NCBI GenBank assembly: GCA_005883445.1
Contig: VAZL01000433.1
Coordinates: 1-6,370 of the forward strand
Reading direction: 5' to 3'
DNA length: 6,370 bases
From: Alphaproteobacteria bacterium
GTDB taxonomy: Bacteria > Pseudomonadota > Alphaproteobacteria > Rhizobiales > Xanthobacteraceae
The notes under the pieces are model-generated. The model was not told the origin of the DNA. It worked only from the letters and a program-made list of their open reading frames with translations, and did no database searches. The position numbers and the translations under genes are program-made. Within the stretch, counting starts at the first letter, position 1. Every line of letters starts with the position of its first letter. Of this stretch, positions 5,615-6,370 are shown piece by piece.

Positions 5615-6370
5615 TCATCGAAATGCCGGCACCGTTATGGACTGGCGGCGCCGGCCCCATGTCCCGTGCCCGGCGTCGAACACGCCGGCGCAGGCCGCGC
5701 CGCAGTCGACGCAGCGGCCATCGGCGGAGAGATTCCACGCGGTGAGATCGTACCAGTCGCGGCCGATGAGGGTCGCGCCGCAGCCGTGGCAATACGTGCT
5801 CTGGCCCGCGCCATCGTGGATATTGCCGGTATAGACGTAACGCAGACCCGCCTCGAGCGCGATGCGCCGCGCCATCTGCAGCGTCGCCGGGGGCGTCGCA
5901 GGCGTCTCCGTCATCTTCCAGTCGGGATGAAAGGCGGTGAAGTGCAGCGGCACGTCGGGGCCGAGATGCTCCATCACCCAGCGGCTCTCCGCCTCGATTT
6001 CCTCAGGCGAGTCGTTCTCGCCCGGAATGAGCAACGTCGTGATCTCGAACCAGACGTCGGTCTCGTGCTCGAGGTACTCGAGCGTCTCGAGCACGGGGTC
6101 AAGCTTGCCCGAGCACAACGTCTTGTAGAACCCCTCGGTGAATCCCTTGAGATCGATGTTGGCGGCGTCCATGTGGCGGAAGAATTCGATCCGCGGCTCA
6201 CGCGCGATGTAGCCGGCGCTCACCGCCACCGTCTTGATCCCGCACGCGCGGCAGGCCTGCGCCACGTCCACCGCGTATTCCAGAAAGATCACGGGGTCGT
6301 TGTAGGTGAATGCGACCGAGCGGCAGCCGCTTCGCACCGCCGCTTGCGCGATCGCCTCCGGCGAGGCGCG
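5615..6370 (-). CDS. amrS: AmmeMemoRadiSam system radical SAM enzyme, partial (N-terminus beyond right edge)
   Basis: The frame is open from the right edge to TGA at 5617-5615, giving 251 visible residues of a family usually about 340-370 long. The missing N-terminus should hold the CxxxCxxC cluster motif. Visible family signatures are GCRSVAFTYNDPVIFLEYA at about 15-33, VSAGYI, DLKGFTEGFYK, FEITTLLIPGENDS and LHFTAFHPDWKM. Near the C-terminus are GNIHDGAGQSTYCHGCGATL and a second cysteine pair, CVDC. The four cysteines (194, 197, 220, 223 of the visible part) suggest a zinc-ribbon or auxiliary metal site. AmmeMemoRadiSam loci pair this enzyme with AMMECR1 and MEMO1 homologues; the reaction is, to my knowledge, not firmly established. 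Partners, if present, would lie to the right. A GTG at 6337 is internal, not the start, because the family match continues through it. The gene is convergent with the broken hydrolase, 54 bases apart, with no clear terminator between. Confidence 0.88.
   Translation of the reverse strand, partial: RASPEAIAQAAVRSGCRSVAFTYNDPVIFLEYAVDVAQACRACGIKTVAVSAGYIAREPRIEFFRHMDAANIDLKGFTEGFYKTLCSGKLDPVLETLEYLEHETDVWFEITTLLIPGENDSPEEIEAESRWVMEHLGPDVPLHFTAFHPDWKMTETPATPPATLQMARRIALEAGLRYVYTGNIHDGAGQSTYCHGCGATLIGRDWYDLTAWNLSADGRCVDCGAACAGVFDAGHGTWGRRRQSITVPAFR

Noticed and set aside
1..6370. CRISPR array, tRNA, rRNA, complete insertion sequence or attachment site
   Set aside because: No regularly spaced repeats, cloverleaf-like sequence, transposase reading frame or paired terminal repeats were seen on reading both strands.

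Overview
The window is GC-rich, gene-dense DNA, most likely from an alphaproteobacterium of the Bradyrhizobium/Rhodopseudomonas (Nitrobacteraceae) type. This is inferred from high third-position GC, the mix of families (SoxCD-like sulfite/sulfane dehydrogenase, Bug/TctC receptor remnant, DUF2235 hydrolase, AmmeMemoRadiSam radical SAM enzyme) and the wording of the conserved motifs. No taxonomic marker such as rRNA is present, so this is a family-level guess.

Layout. Positions 1-2042 (minus strand) hold two exported tetratricopeptide-repeat (TPR) proteins. The upstream one (2042-462) is complete with a clean signal peptide and a strong Shine-Dalgarno. The downstream one (383 to the left edge) is cut by the window. 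Positions 2111-2145 form a strong intrinsic terminator that separates this pair from the next operon. Positions 2180-4004 (minus) are a compact two-gene redox operon: a Tat-exported molybdenum sulfite/sulfane dehydrogenase of the SoxC family, and a mono-heme SoxD-like cytochrome c whose start overlaps the soxC stop by 14 bases. Electrons would pass from the molybdenum centre to the haem in the periplasm and then to the respiratory chain.

Positions 4005-4545 contain no intact gene. On the plus strand lie a fragment of a Bug/TctC-type solute receptor (about 4045-4245) and then, in another frame, the last two dozen or so codons of a radC gene (about 4337-4423). The probable soxC promoter lies within the Bug remnant on the other strand. 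Positions 4546-5560 (plus) are a DUF2235/Tle1-like alpha/beta hydrolase gene broken by one internal deletion with a frameshift. Positions 5615 to the right edge (minus) are the C-terminal two-thirds of an AmmeMemoRadiSam radical SAM enzyme, convergent with the broken hydrolase.

Overall, a functional sulfur-oxidation operon and a TPR pair sit beside a decaying segment (4045-5560) with three broken genes, which looks like a rearrangement or genomic-island scar. I did not find a convincing new biological system. The items most worth checking are the decaying segment, the stand-alone SoxCD-like pair with a short cytochrome, and the histidine-rich conserved core of the 526-residue TPR protein.
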